NCBI GenBank assembly: GCA_963678925.1
Contig: OY787533.1
Location: 682,001 to 746,000, forward strand
Direction: 5' to 3'
DNA: 64,000 nucleotides
From: G963665925 sp963678925
Lineage (GTDB): Bacteria; Bacillota; Clostridia; Peptostreptococcales; Acidaminobacteraceae
The notes beneath the pieces are model-generated. The model worked only from the letters and a program-made list of their open reading frames with translations. It was not told the origin of the DNA and searched no databases. Below are positions 30,938 through 39,409 of this stretch, piece by piece. Positions within the stretch are counted from its first letter, which is position 1, and each line of letters begins with the position of its first letter. The translations under genes were made by a program, and so were the position numbers.

Positions 30938-32222
30938 AAAGGGCCTCCTGTCTAATGTGCCCAACCAGATAGAATGAGCCAAATACGAGAACGATATCAT
31001 CCGGTGCAGCAGCGGAAATCACCCTGTGATAGGCATCGATCGGTGTCTTCTCCACCTGAACATCCTCTGAGTACGCACCAATTTTTTCAGCGAGCAGGCC
31101 GGCTTCAATCCTTCGATCACTTTGAGGCTCGGTTACAACAACATGCTTCAAATACGGCTGCATGATTTCCAGGACCTCATCCACATCCTTATCCGCAAGC
31201 ATGCCGATAAGAACCTTGACGGACTTGTCCTTGTCTATTATTTTATCCAAAGAAGCACACAGGGCATGTGCTCCGTGTGGATTGTGGGCACCATCGAGTA
31301 TGGTCTTTTTGTCGAGATCAAGCACTTCCAGCCTGCATGGCCATTTGGTCACTTCAAGACCCTTTTCTATGGCCTCTTCCGATATTCCAACACCATATTC
31401 CCGGCGGAGGGTTTCGACCACGGTCATGGCGACTACAGCATTTCGCGCCTGATGCGCCCCAATCATGCCCAGCTTGAAGGACCGCGCACCAAACTCAAAT
31501 ACTGTACCTTCAAGAGAGATGCTTTTTACATCCACCATATCGACAGGCGCAACAATCAAATCACTTCCGAGCTTACCCGCAATTTCCTGAAGAACTTGTG
31601 CAGCATCGTACTCCTGCGGATGAATGACTACGGGAACTTCTCTCTTTATGATTCCGCCCTTTTCAAAGGCAACCTTTCCAACACTGTCCCCCAGAATATT
31701 CACATGATCAAGTGCAATAGGTGTTATGACACTGACTAAGGGTTTATCAATCACATTTGTCGCATCCAGTCTGCCCCCGAGACCGACTTCAAGAATGACA
31801 AAATCAACTGCCTTCCTTGAAAAATGCAGAAATGCCATTGCTGTAAATATTTCGAATTCCGTATTGGGATCGTGCCCCTCATCCACCAGTTCTTCACAGG
31901 CAGCCTTAACGCACCCGGCAACATCAATGAATGCTTCCTGATCGATCATCTGCCCGTTTATTTGAATACGCTCTTCCAAGGCAAAAAGGCTAGGGGAGGT
32001 ATATAAACCCACCCGATAGCCTTCCTGCATTAGCATACTTTTTATAAAACTGGCAGTTGACCCTTTTCCATTTGTGCCCGCAATATGAACGACGCTGAGG
32101 TCATTCTGCGGATTTCCGAGTTTTGCTAGCAGGCGCCTCGTTGCATCAAGGCCCGGCTTTATTCCAAATTTCTCAGTACTCTCAATGAATTGCAGTACAT
32201 CTGCATAGGTCACGCTTTTCAC
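30921..32222 (-). CDS. folC: Bifunctional folylpolyglutamate/dihydrofolate synthase
   Basis: A 433-residue Mur-ligase-family enzyme that adds glutamate to dihydropteroate and to folates. Clear motifs are the P-loop VVHIAGTNGKGSTASFI, GLYTSPSLFALEERIQING, the metal- and substrate-binding VGLGGRLDATNVI, SVGKVAFEKGGIIK (with the carbamylated-lysine region) and LDGAHNPHGAHAL. It begins directly after the valS stop, as in many Firmicutes, and is thus under the T-box upstream. Confidence 0.93.
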   Translation of the reverse strand: MKSVTYADVLQFIESTEKFGIKPGLDATRRLLAKLGNPQNDLSVVHIAGTNGKGSTASFIKSMLMQEGYRVGLYTSPSLFALEERIQINGQMIDQEAFIDVAGCVKAACEELVDEGHDPNTEFEIFTAMAFLHFSRKAVDFVILEVGLGGRLDATNVIDKPLVSVITPIALDHVNILGDSVGKVAFEKGGIIKREVPVVIHPQEYDAAQVLQEIAGKLGSDLIVAPVDMVDVKSISLEGTVFEFGARSFKLGMIGAHQARNAVVAMTVVETLRREYGVGISEEAIEKGLEVTKWPCRLEVLDLDKKTILDGAHNPHGAHALCASLDKIIDKDKSVKVLIGMLADKDVDEVLEIMQPYLKHVVVTEPQSDRRIEAGLLAEKIGAYSEDVQVEKTPIDAYHRVISAAAPDDIVLVFGSFYLVGHIRQEALYGHVN

Positions 32223-34874
32223 CTACTTCATTTTTAGTTTCATTGAATCAATACGCTCAATGACTGTCTTAAGCATTTCTTCATACTTGTCTTTTTTGTC
32301 ACGCTCTTCCTGAACAAGACTTTCAGGTGCCTTAGCTAGGAAGCCTTGGTTGTTCAGTTTCTTGTTTACACGGTCAACTTCCTTTTCAAGCTTGACTTGT
32401 TCCTTAGAAAGTCTGTCCAGCTCCTTGTCAAAGTCAATCAGCTCTTCAAGCGGCAGGAATAGCTCTCCGCCATCGATGACTACTGAAACTGCATCCTCTG
32501 GAACTTCTGTCTTGTCTGCAAATACCGCAACCTCTGAAGCTGAAGCAAGAGACTGCATGTAGGCTTGGTTTTCAGAAATCAGATCGGCAACCATCTTTTC
32601 ACCAACGACAATCAGTTTTGCCTTTCTTGAAGGTGCAACATCCATTTCAGCCCGTACATTTCGGATACCGCGAATGGCATTCATAATACGTTCCATTTGC
32701 GCTTCTGCTTCTGCATCTGCACGCGCATCGTCATATGCTGGCCAATCCATTGTGATTACACGACCCTCAGCACCTGGAATATGACTCCAGATTTCCTCAG
32801 TGATGAACGGCATAAATGGATGCAGCATTTTCAGAATCTGCTTAAGAACGGAAACAAGCACCTTTTGCACCGTTTCCTTCTCAGCTTGATCTTCCCCGTA
32901 AAGGCGCTTCTTGGCAAGCTCAATGTACCAGTCACAGTACTCATTCCACACAAAGTCATATACCTTTGTTGCAGCAAGACCCAGTTCATACTTATCCATG
33001 TTCACAGTGATGTCCTTCGCCACTGTATTCATTCTTGACAGGATCCACTTGTCCGATAGCTCAAGCTTTTCAGTACCGTCAAGTCCCGATACTTCCTTAT
33101 CAAGACCCATAAGTACAAATCGAGATGCATTCCATAGCTTATTTGCAAAGTTTCGGCTCGCCTCAACTCTTTCATTCTGGTAACGCATATCGTTACCCGG
33201 AGAGTTGCCCGTAATCAGCATAAATCTCAGGGCATCCGCACCGTACTCTTCAATCACCTCAAGTGGATCAACACCATTATTGAGGGACTTGGACATTTTA
33301 CGTCCATCCTCTGCACGTACGATACCGTGAATCAGAACATCGTCAAATGGCACCTCACCCATCTGCTCAATACCGCTGAACATCATTCTGACAACCCAGA
33401 AGAAAATGATGTCATAGCCAGTAACAAGAACGTTTGTAGGGTAGAAGTAGTCAAGTTCCGGTGTCTTTTCAGGCCAGCCCAGTGTAGAGAATGGCCAAAG
33501 TGCCGAGCTGAACCATGTATCGAGAACATCTTCGTCCTGATTCAGATTTTTAGAGCCGCATGTACACGCCTCAGGCGCTTCACGGCCTACAAGCATTTCA
33601 CCACAGTCTTCACAGTACCACGCCGGAATTCTATGACCCCACCATAGCTGTCTTGAGATACACCAGTCTCTGATGTTTTCAAGCCAGTGGTTGTATGTCT
33701 TTGTAAAACGCTCAGGAACAAAATTCGTCGTACCGTCAGCAACCGCTTTCAGCGCAGGCTCAGCCAGCTTTTCCATAGCTACGAACCACTGGTCCGACAG
33801 ACGCGGCTCAATTACCGTGTTACATCTGTAGCATGTGCCAACTGCATGGTCATGGTCTTTTACTTTTATCAGGTGACCCATTTCGTCCAGGTCCTTAACC
33901 AGAACCTTACGACACTCGTAACGGTCCATGCCAGCATACTTGCCAGCCAGCTTGTTCATTGTTGCGTCTTCATTCATGATTGTAATCTGCTCAAGATTAT
34001 GACGCTGGCCGATTTCGAAGTCATTCGGGTCATGGGCTGGTGTTACTTTCAGCGCGCCCGTTCCCTTTTCCATATCAACATATGCATCGCCTACAATTGG
34101 AATTTCCTTATCCAGGATAGGCAGAATCGCCGTTTTTCCAATCAGATGCTTGTATCTGTCATCATCCGGATGTACAGCTACAGCCGTATCACCCAGCATT
34201 GTCTCAGGTCTTGTTGTCGCAATTTCAAGATATTCATCAGAATCCTTCACATTGTAACGGATATGCCAGAAATGACCCGCTTGATCCTCATGCTCAACCT
34301 CGGCATCCGAAAGTGTCGTTTTACAGTCAGGGCACCAGTTGATGAGTCTGTAACCTTTATAGATCAGATTCTTTTCATAGAGTCTTACAAAAACTTCTGT
34401 TACAGCCTTGTTACAGCCCTCGTCCATTGTGAAGCGTTCGCGCTCCCAGTCACACGAGTTTCCAAGTTTTTGCATCTGCTTGGTAATGCGACGTCCATAT
34501 TCTTCACGCCATTCCCATGCACGTTCCAGGAACGCATCTCGGCCAAGTTCTTCTTTTGTAATGCCTTCCTCGGCACGAATCTTATCAACAACCTTCACTT
34601 CAGTTGCGATAGAAGCATGGTCTGTACCCGGCAGCCATAGTGCTTCATAACCCTGCATACGCTTCCAGCGAATCAGAACATCCTGTAGCGTATGATCAAG
34701 AGCATGCCCCATATGCAGCTGACCCGTAATATTTGGCGGAGGAAGTACAATTGTATAAGGTTCTTTTTCAGAATTGACTTCTGCCTTGAACTTACCTTCC
34801 TTCATCCAGTTTTCATAAATGCGATCTTCAAAATCATGGGGATTATAATTCTTTCCCATCTCAAAATTTGACAT
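32223..34874 (-). CDS. valS: Valyl-tRNA synthetase
   Basis: An 883-residue class I synthetase, full length. The HIGH-type motif is PPPNITGQLHMGHAL near residue 45, the editing domain follows (TTRPETMLGDTAVAVHPDD), KMSKS appears as EDGRKMSKSLNNG, and the C-terminal coiled-coil arm is residues about 815-883. Two zinc-type cysteine pairs are visible (NWCPDC, and CEDCGE with CTCGS). It lies about 80 bases after the GNAT gene in a T-box-controlled operon. Confidence 0.97.
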   Translation of the reverse strand: MSNFEMGKNYNPHDFEDRIYENWMKEGKFKAEVNSEKEPYTIVLPPPNITGQLHMGHALDHTLQDVLIRWKRMQGYEALWLPGTDHASIATEVKVVDKIRAEEGITKEELGRDAFLERAWEWREEYGRRITKQMQKLGNSCDWERERFTMDEGCNKAVTEVFVRLYEKNLIYKGYRLINWCPDCKTTLSDAEVEHEDQAGHFWHIRYNVKDSDEYLEIATTRPETMLGDTAVAVHPDDDRYKHLIGKTAILPILDKEIPIVGDAYVDMEKGTGALKVTPAHDPNDFEIGQRHNLEQITIMNEDATMNKLAGKYAGMDRYECRKVLVKDLDEMGHLIKVKDHDHAVGTCYRCNTVIEPRLSDQWFVAMEKLAEPALKAVADGTTNFVPERFTKTYNHWLENIRDWCISRQLWWGHRIPAWYCEDCGEMLVGREAPEACTCGSKNLNQDEDVLDTWFSSALWPFSTLGWPEKTPELDYFYPTNVLVTGYDIIFFWVVRMMFSGIEQMGEVPFDDVLIHGIVRAEDGRKMSKSLNNGVDPLEVIEEYGADALRFMLITGNSPGNDMRYQNERVEASRNFANKLWNASRFVLMGLDKEVSGLDGTEKLELSDKWILSRMNTVAKDITVNMDKYELGLAATKVYDFVWNEYCDWYIELAKKRLYGEDQAEKETVQKVLVSVLKQILKMLHPFMPFITEEIWSHIPGAEGRVITMDWPAYDDARADAEAEAQMERIMNAIRGIRNVRAEMDVAPSRKAKLIVVGEKMVADLISENQAYMQSLASASEVAVFADKTEVPEDAVSVVIDGGELFLPLEELIDFDKELDRLSKEQVKLEKEVDRVNKKLNNQGFLAKAPESLVQEERDKKDKYEEMLKTVIERIDSMKLKMK

Positions 34875-34955
34875 GCCTTGCCTCCTCTTTCACTTAACCC
34901 AAATCCGAGCTGTCTTTTACATATAGACTCTACACCCGGTTCGGGACTATTCACT

Positions 34956-35471
34956 CTATTTGCTGCCCTTAAACTGGTCCGGAATACGGATTCGACCCAT
35001 CATGATCTCATCCACATATCTGCCATCCCGCACAACAGCCATTTTCTTAACGCCCTCTTCTACAAAACCAAACTTTTCATAGAGCCTTTTTGCCCCGTCG
35101 TTTCCTTCGAGCACGCCCAACTCAATGCGTGTCAGAAGCATCCAGTTGTCTGCCAAATCAATCAGGGTTTCCATCAGCTTGGTTCCAACACCTACGCCTT
35201 GGTAATCTGCATGGACAGAGATACCGATTGAAGCTGAATGACTGAGTCTTGGACGGGCATTATGCATCAGACTGGCAATACCGACGACGTTTCCATCCAC
35301 CTCAGCCACAAAAGCATGATCGTTTCTGGAAAGATTCTTGATAAACTGCTCCGTTCTTTCGACGGTATCAGAAGCCACTGCAAGGGTATTCTCCTTAACG
35401 CCATCCATTCTTCGGATTACGTTGACAGCACTTGCATCAGCGAATGCCAATGGTCTGATTCTAATTTCCAT
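34956..35471 (-). CDS. GNAT family acetyltransferase in the valS operon
   Basis: About 171 residues, similar to RimJ/RimL/SpeG-type acetyltransferases. The acetyl-CoA loop is ISVHADYQGVGVGTKLMETLIDLA (Q-x-x-G-x-G), and the C-terminal GVLEGNDGAKRLYEKFGFVEEGVKK is typical of the subfamily. The substrate is unknown. ATG 35471 follows AAGGAGG. It is the first gene after the T-box, so its expression should rise on valine-tRNA starvation together with valS. Confidence 0.85.
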   Translation of the reverse strand: MEIRIRPLAFADASAVNVIRRMDGVKENTLAVASDTVERTEQFIKNLSRNDHAFVAEVDGNVVGIASLMHNARPRLSHSASIGISVHADYQGVGVGTKLMETLIDLADNWMLLTRIELGVLEGNDGAKRLYEKFGFVEEGVKKMAVVRDGRYVDEIMMGRIRIPDQFKGSK

Positions 35472-35493
35472 AATGCCAACCTCCTTAAACCCG

Positions 35494-35512
35494 GACAAGG
35501 GGACCCCTTGTC
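35494..35512. repeat. Short perfect hairpin just ahead of the GNAT ribosome binding site
   Basis: GACAAGGGG-A-CCCCTTGTC: nine paired bases around a single central base, 12 bases upstream of the AAGGAGG of the GNAT gene. A second imperfect hairpin (ATTATC...GATAAT, 35527-35558) lies between it and the T-box terminator. Neither has a U tract on the minus strand. A role in mRNA stability or translation is possible. Confidence 0.55.
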
Positions 35513-35549
35513 ACTTCCCGCTTTTTTATTATCAGGAAATGCAATTTCC

Positions 35550-35843
35550 CAGATAATAAAAAAAGCCCTTCGTTCTTGCTTGAATAACTTCAAACAAGGA
35601 CGAAAGGCTATTTCGCGGTACCACCCTGATTCCAGCACAGCGTGCTGACACTTGACATTTATAACGCAATGACCCGTTTCAAGCTACCCATTCCACCCGA
35701 CACATGGTCTGACGAACTTCACCTGAAAGTCTCCGAAGCTACCTTCTGCAATATTCTGTCACAGGAAATCTTTCAGCCGGTGAATTTCCCTCTCTAGCTG
35801 TGAGTATTGCATACTCCTCTTCATCATAGACTGCTTATGAATG
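35550..35843 (-). promoter_or_regulatory. T-box leader, probably valine-specific
   Basis: The minus strand contains the T-box core AGGGTGGTACCGCG (about 35614-35627) and, in Stem I, the AGTA motif opposite GAAGGTAG and an AGAGAG distal motif. An intrinsic terminator follows (AGCCTTTCGTCCTTG... with TTTTTTT near 35559-35565). In the specifier loop GAAGGTAG can be read as GTA (valine) followed by a purine; GGT (glycine) is the other register. Because valS follows, valine is favoured. Uncharged tRNA would allow read-through into GNAT-valS-folC and beyond. Confidence 0.92.
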
Positions 35844-35848
35844 TCTTC

Positions 35849-35878
35849 ATTATATAAGTGCTTCCCAGCACTTGTCAA
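35849..35878 (-). promoter_or_regulatory. Sigma-A promoter of the T-box/valS operon
   Basis: Perfect TTGACA (35873-35878) and TATAAT (35849-35854) boxes with an 18-base spacer that itself contains a short dyad (AAGTGCTgggAAGCACTT). The -35 box lies only two bases after the stop codon of the preceding gene. Confidence 0.88.
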
Positions 35879-35880
35879 GA

Positions 35881-36231
35881 TTATCTGAGTATGTGCATGG
35901 AATAGCGTCTTTCAAGGTAGGTCACCAGTTCTGACACCATGTCTCTGTACTTGTGATTCAGGATACTCCACTCATGCTGATAATTGGCATAAATCATTCT
36001 TTTTATGCTGAGGGACGGCAAATAGGGATTGCCCTCCACGTCATAATTATCCTTATACAGACACAGTCTGGTAACCTTTCCGACACCCTTCAAAAGGGTG
36101 TGTGGATCGATTCCAAACTCCACAGGCGCTTCCTGTACAATGGCAAACCAGCTGAAATCATCAATAGAGCCTTCCACAAACCCCTGGTTTTTTGTTGTGT
36201 TCAGTATTTCAATCTTGTATTTGTATGTCAT
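35881..36231 (-). CDS. Uncharacterised protein, 116 residues
   Basis: I do not recognise it. It appears to be a mixed alpha/beta cytoplasmic protein without signal peptide or membrane segment: TYKYKIEILNTTKNQGFVEGSIDDFSW at the start, a Tyr-rich middle (LYKDNYDVEGNPYLPSL) and a basic helical end. ATG 36231 has GGTGG about six bases upstream. It is transcribed in the same direction as the envelope-stress genes upstream but is separated from them by a terminator. Confidence 0.6.
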   Translation of the reverse strand: MTYKYKIEILNTTKNQGFVEGSIDDFSWFAIVQEAPVEFGIDPHTLLKGVGKVTRLCLYKDNYDVEGNPYLPSLSIKRMIYANYQHEWSILNHKYRDMVSELVTYLERRYSMHILR

Positions 36232-36320
36232 GGGATCCACCACCAACTCATTTTTTCGTACATCCGGCTGTCTATACTATGTATTCCCGTTCTTGACACA
36301 TATTAACTCATAAAATAAAA

Positions 36321-36338
36321 AAAACGCCGAAGCGTTTT
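36321..36338 (-). terminator. Intrinsic terminator of the PspC/Lia-like operon
   Basis: AAAACGC/GCGTTTT stem with a CGAA/TTCG tetraloop and T-runs on both strands. It lies just after the stop at 36340 and probably works for the minus-strand operon. Confidence 0.85.
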
Positions 36339-36339
36339 T

Positions 36340-37281
36340 TTAATAAGCATTCAATGTCACATCTCCAATACCTGTGTCTATTTCCACAAATATCTTGATA
36401 TCTTCTTTCTCAAAGCCTGGCGACCTATAGATACTGTCCGTGATTCTTTCAAGACCGAAGGCTGAAAAGTTCTCTTCGTCCACCAGCCCGTCAAAATTCA
36501 CTTCTATGCCTGCCTCATGTGGTACATTTAATGTAATCTCTGTTGCGCCGCAGTCTATTTCCGTATAAACGAGCGCTGCTTTTTTTCCAAAAGTAATGTC
36601 AATGTCGCCTGCGCCACAATCAATATCCAAATTTCGTACATCCAGGTCTTCAAGATCGATATTCGCATCTATGGCACCAGTGTTTATATCTATATCCCAT
36701 TCGACATTTTCAGGAAGATGGAACTTGTAGTCAGAGTTTTCCTTATCTACCCAATCGAAAAAGTTCTTGCTTTCCTGGTCAAACTCGATACTGGCACTTT
36801 TTCCACCCAGTCTGCTGTATATGTCCGTATAGTCGTCCGGCACCGTGTAGGTCACATTCGAAGAATCGGACGCGTCAATGTATACATTTCCAAATCCCAG
36901 ATCAATGCTGAGACTGCCCTCTTCTGCCTCTTTCAAATCAATCTCTCCAGCGGTTTCCTGATACACCTCCCAATTGGTATCGTGCACCTCTGTCTGATTG
37001 CCTGTAATATGTGCCACAAAGTCAGCTCGCCCGCCTCCGCCAAATTGGCCATACCAAATCAAAACACAGAGGAAGAGGATCCACATCACAAAGGATACGG
37101 TTCTATGGTTGTAAAAAATCATGTTGACGCCTGCAACGACAAGAAGCAGGGGCCACAGGTCCGAAATCGCCCCAAACAGCGAAAATGACAGTATATTGAA
37201 CTTGAATAGAAGCCAAACAATACCTATGAGAATCAAGGTCATTCCAAATCCGACTTTGTCATTCTCCACACCACGTCTCAT
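36340..37281 (-). CDS. LiaF-like membrane protein with beta-helical C-terminal domain
   Basis: A 313-residue protein. The first ~80 residues form about three membrane helices in the LiaI/LiaF style (FGMTLILIGIVWLLFKFNILSF, LWPLLLVVAGVNMIF, SFVMWILFLCVLIWYG). The rest is a repetitive beta-strand region of the DUF4097 'toastrack' kind, with alternating acidic repeats (DIDINTGAIDANIDLEDLDV, DIDCGAGDIDITFG). It is the third gene of an operon with two PspC proteins, joined by a one-base overlap. A role in sensing cell-envelope stress is inferred from this company. Confidence 0.78.
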   Translation of the reverse strand: MRRGVENDKVGFGMTLILIGIVWLLFKFNILSFSLFGAISDLWPLLLVVAGVNMIFYNHRTVSFVMWILFLCVLIWYGQFGGGGRADFVAHITGNQTEVHDTNWEVYQETAGEIDLKEAEEGSLSIDLGFGNVYIDASDSSNVTYTVPDDYTDIYSRLGGKSASIEFDQESKNFFDWVDKENSDYKFHLPENVEWDIDINTGAIDANIDLEDLDVRNLDIDCGAGDIDITFGKKAALVYTEIDCGATEITLNVPHEAGIEVNFDGLVDEENFSAFGLERITDSIYRSPGFEKEDIKIFVEIDTGIGDVTLNAY

Positions 37282-37697
37282 TATGCCTCATCCTTTCTTC
37301 GGACAAGCAGGTAAACGCCGCCCAAAATCAGAACACCCGGCCAGAAATACTCACCAATATTCCATGGAATGAAACGTTCAATTGCCAAATAACCACCTAG
37401 GCAAATCAGGCCAACACCAAATACCATTTGGGAATTCCCCTTGCTTTCAGCGTCATCTTCATAAAACTCTTTTTCCGAGTAGGCCTGTCCGCCTTCTCCT
37501 TCTTGCCTGTATCTTGGTTCTTCAGGAATGATAATCCACATAATGATATAAGCCATCAGGCCACCGCCGCCAAAAAGAACTGCAAATACAGCGAGGAGAC
37601 GAATCAGTACTGAGTCAACACCAAAGTATTCGGCTATACCGCCACAAACACCACCAATAACCTCATCCTTACGGGATCTATATAATCTCTTTTGCAT
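37281..37697 (-). CDS. PspC domain protein with added LiaI-like helices
   Basis: A 138-residue protein. The N-terminal PspC domain (KRLYRSRKDEVIGGVCGGIAEYF, then LIRLLAVFAVLFGGGGLMAYIIMWIIIPEEP) is followed by an acidic linker and two helices (MVFGVGLICLGGYLAIERF and FWPGVLILGGVYLLV) of the LiaI/DUF5668 type. It is linked to both neighbours by one-base TAATG overlaps. PspC proteins sense or relay membrane stress; nothing here shows the partner. Confidence 0.85.
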   Translation of the reverse strand: MQKRLYRSRKDEVIGGVCGGIAEYFGVDSVLIRLLAVFAVLFGGGGLMAYIIMWIIIPEEPRYRQEGEGGQAYSEKEFYEDDAESKGNSQMVFGVGLICLGGYLAIERFIPWNIGEYFWPGVLILGGVYLLVRRKDEA

Positions 37698-38026
37698 TAT
37701 AAGTCACCTGACCTTCCGTTTTCATCATTCATATCCTGTCCCTTTTCATTCGTGCTTTCATATGCCGTATCCTGTACATCTGCATCTCTTTCAGTTCCAT
37801 AACCGGTCTCTTCTGCACGTCTTCTTTTATACGCGTCATACCGCTCAGGTTCTTCCGGAACAATGAGTCCAGCAATGATATAGGCCAATATTCCGGTTCC
37901 ACCGCATACAACCAGCAGCACCAGTCCAATTCTTACAAGGCTTGAGTCTATATCAAAATAGTCCGCAATGCCACCGCATACGCCAGCAATCATTCTATCA
38001 TTTCTCGATCTGTATAGTTTTTTCAT
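37697..38026 (-). CDS. PspC domain protein
   Basis: About 109 residues: the PspC core (KKLYRSRNDRMIAGVCGGIADYF, VRIGLVLLVVCGGTGILAYIIAGLIVPEEPE), then a charged hydrophilic tail. It is the first gene of the operon. ATG 38026 follows AGGAGG. It probably arose by duplication with the next gene, which has the same domain. Confidence 0.87.
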   Translation of the reverse strand: MKKLYRSRNDRMIAGVCGGIADYFDIDSSLVRIGLVLLVVCGGTGILAYIIAGLIVPEEPERYDAYKRRRAEETGYGTERDADVQDTAYESTNEKGQDMNDENGRSGDL

Positions 38027-38259
38027 AACAACCTCCTGTTTTCTTTCCTGAGTCAATCATAACACTCAGACCATGATAGTCCGCTGAGTTTTATATTAGA
38101 ATTTAATTAGAAAGAACTTGTGTCTATTATTTGAAACACACATAATTTTAACGTTTTTTCTCAGAGAAATCTAATACGGTTGCATTATACTATGAATATG
38201 AAATATCAATATGAAGACATTACGCTTTAAGACATAGATTTAAGAAAGGACTGACTTCT

Positions 38260-38826
38260 ATGAAAAACAACAACATGTTCCCAGGCATCATCCTCATCGG
38301 ATTGGGCGCTACAATGCTGGCCAACCGCTTCGGACTCATCAGCCTTGGAATAGAACTCTTTTGGCCCCTCTTTCTATTAGTTCCGGGTCTCATGTTTGAA
38401 ATATCTTATTTTACCACTGGCCGAAATGCTGGGACACTGGTTCCCGGAGGTATTCTCACCGTATACGGATTGCTCTTTTTCTTTAACATTCTAACCAAAT
38501 GGTCCTTTATGGATTCGCTCTGGCCCATTTTCATTTTAGGGCCTGCAGTTGGACTCTTCCAGCTTTATCTGTTTGGTGACAGATCGCGTGGTGTCCTCAT
38601 TGCTTCAGCCATCCTAGGCACACTCAGCCTCGTATTTCTGTCGTTCTCCCTGTTCGGTTTTGCACTGGACTACTTGGCACCGGTTCTGCTCATCCTGCTC
38701 GGCAGTCTTATCCTCATACGGGGAAAACACCCCCACCATGGGTGCTGCAGCAAGCGCAACGGCCAATCGGGTACAGATGACGACCTGAACAAATACTATG
38801 ACATGGATGATCCATTTGAAAAATAA
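38260..38826 (+). CDS. LiaI/DUF5668-like membrane protein
   Basis: A 188-residue protein with about six hydrophobic segments arranged as repeated pairs (GIILIGLGATMLANRF, LFWPLFLLVPGLMFEI, LVPGGILTVYGLLFFFN, SLWPIFILGPAVGLFQL, and so on), followed by a cysteine- and histidine-containing hydrophilic tail (GKHPHHGCCSKRN). It is transcribed divergently from the pspC operon and may take part in the same envelope response. GAAAGGA is ten bases before ATG 38260. Confidence 0.78.
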   Translation: MKNNNMFPGIILIGLGATMLANRFGLISLGIELFWPLFLLVPGLMFEISYFTTGRNAGTLVPGGILTVYGLLFFFNILTKWSFMDSLWPIFILGPAVGLFQLYLFGDRSRGVLIASAILGTLSLVFLSFSLFGFALDYLAPVLLILLGSLILIRGKHPHHGCCSKRNGQSGTDDDLNKYYDMDDPFEK

Positions 38827-38851
38827 TCCTGCTTAACAAATTCAAAAAATG

Positions 38852-38893
38852 AAAGCCGCCTGAAGTGATGCATATCACTCAGGCGGTTTTTTA
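38852..38893 (+). terminator. Intrinsic terminator after the LiaI-like gene
   Basis: GCCGCCTGA...TCAGGCGGTTTTTT: a long stem (arms 38854-38864 and 38877-38887) with a T run on the plus strand. It serves the plus-strand gene and may also end the convergent minus-strand transcript. Confidence 0.87.
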
Positions 38894-39409
38894 TATTTCA
38901 TAAGCATGTCTTACATGGGGTTCAAGATAAGGTATAAGGGCTTTGGAAACGTAGCCTACAAAGATACCTGCACCAATTGATGTCAGCAGTAAAACCGGCA
39001 AATAGGACAGTATTCTTACATTCTGCAGCATGAGCGACGCGACAATCACCTGCCCGAAGCTGTGAAAAAATGCCCCAGTAACACTTATTCCTATCATGGT
39101 AATTCTATCTCCCGCAACTTTTATGAGTAATGCCATCATGACAAGACTCAGCATGCCGCCCGTGAAGCTGTAAAGAAAGCCAGAAACGCCGCCTCCGAAG
39201 ATTGATCCAATGATTACCCTCGTAATGAGTATGCCCAGCGCCTCCCTGTAGCCTAAAAGAACAACAGCCAGCATGGTAATGACATTTGCAAGTCCCATTT
39301 TAGCGCCTGGTGTCAGCATCGGCATGGGAATCATGCTCTCAGCGATGTGCAGCACAAGTGCAATCGACACAAACAGCGACCTCAGGGCAAGTCTTTTCGT
39401 ACGATTCAT
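38891..39409 (-). CDS. Gx transporter family membrane protein (heptaprenyl diphosphate synthase component I-like)
   Basis: A 172-residue protein with about five membrane helices, of the Gx transporter family, often annotated as heptaprenyl diphosphate synthase component I. Typical stretches are LALRSLFVSIALVLHIAESMIP, PGAKMGLANVITMLAVVLLGYREAL and GGVSGFLYSFTGGMLSLVMM. These proteins resemble ECF-type substrate-binding S components, so a transport role is more likely than an enzyme. It overlaps the sdaAA stop by one base (TAATG), which suggests coupling to serine catabolism. Confidence 0.8.
   Translation of the reverse strand: MNRTKRLALRSLFVSIALVLHIAESMIPMPMLTPGAKMGLANVITMLAVVLLGYREALGILITRVIIGSIFGGGVSGFLYSFTGGMLSLVMMALLIKVAGDRITMIGISVTGAFFHSFGQVIVASLMLQNVRILSYLPVLLLTSIGAGIFVGYVSKALIPYLEPHVRHAYEI

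Noticed and set aside
33687..34640. 317-codon plus-strand frame inside valS
   Set aside because: Entirely antisense to the valyl-tRNA synthetase core; no ribosome binding site and no recognisable protein features.
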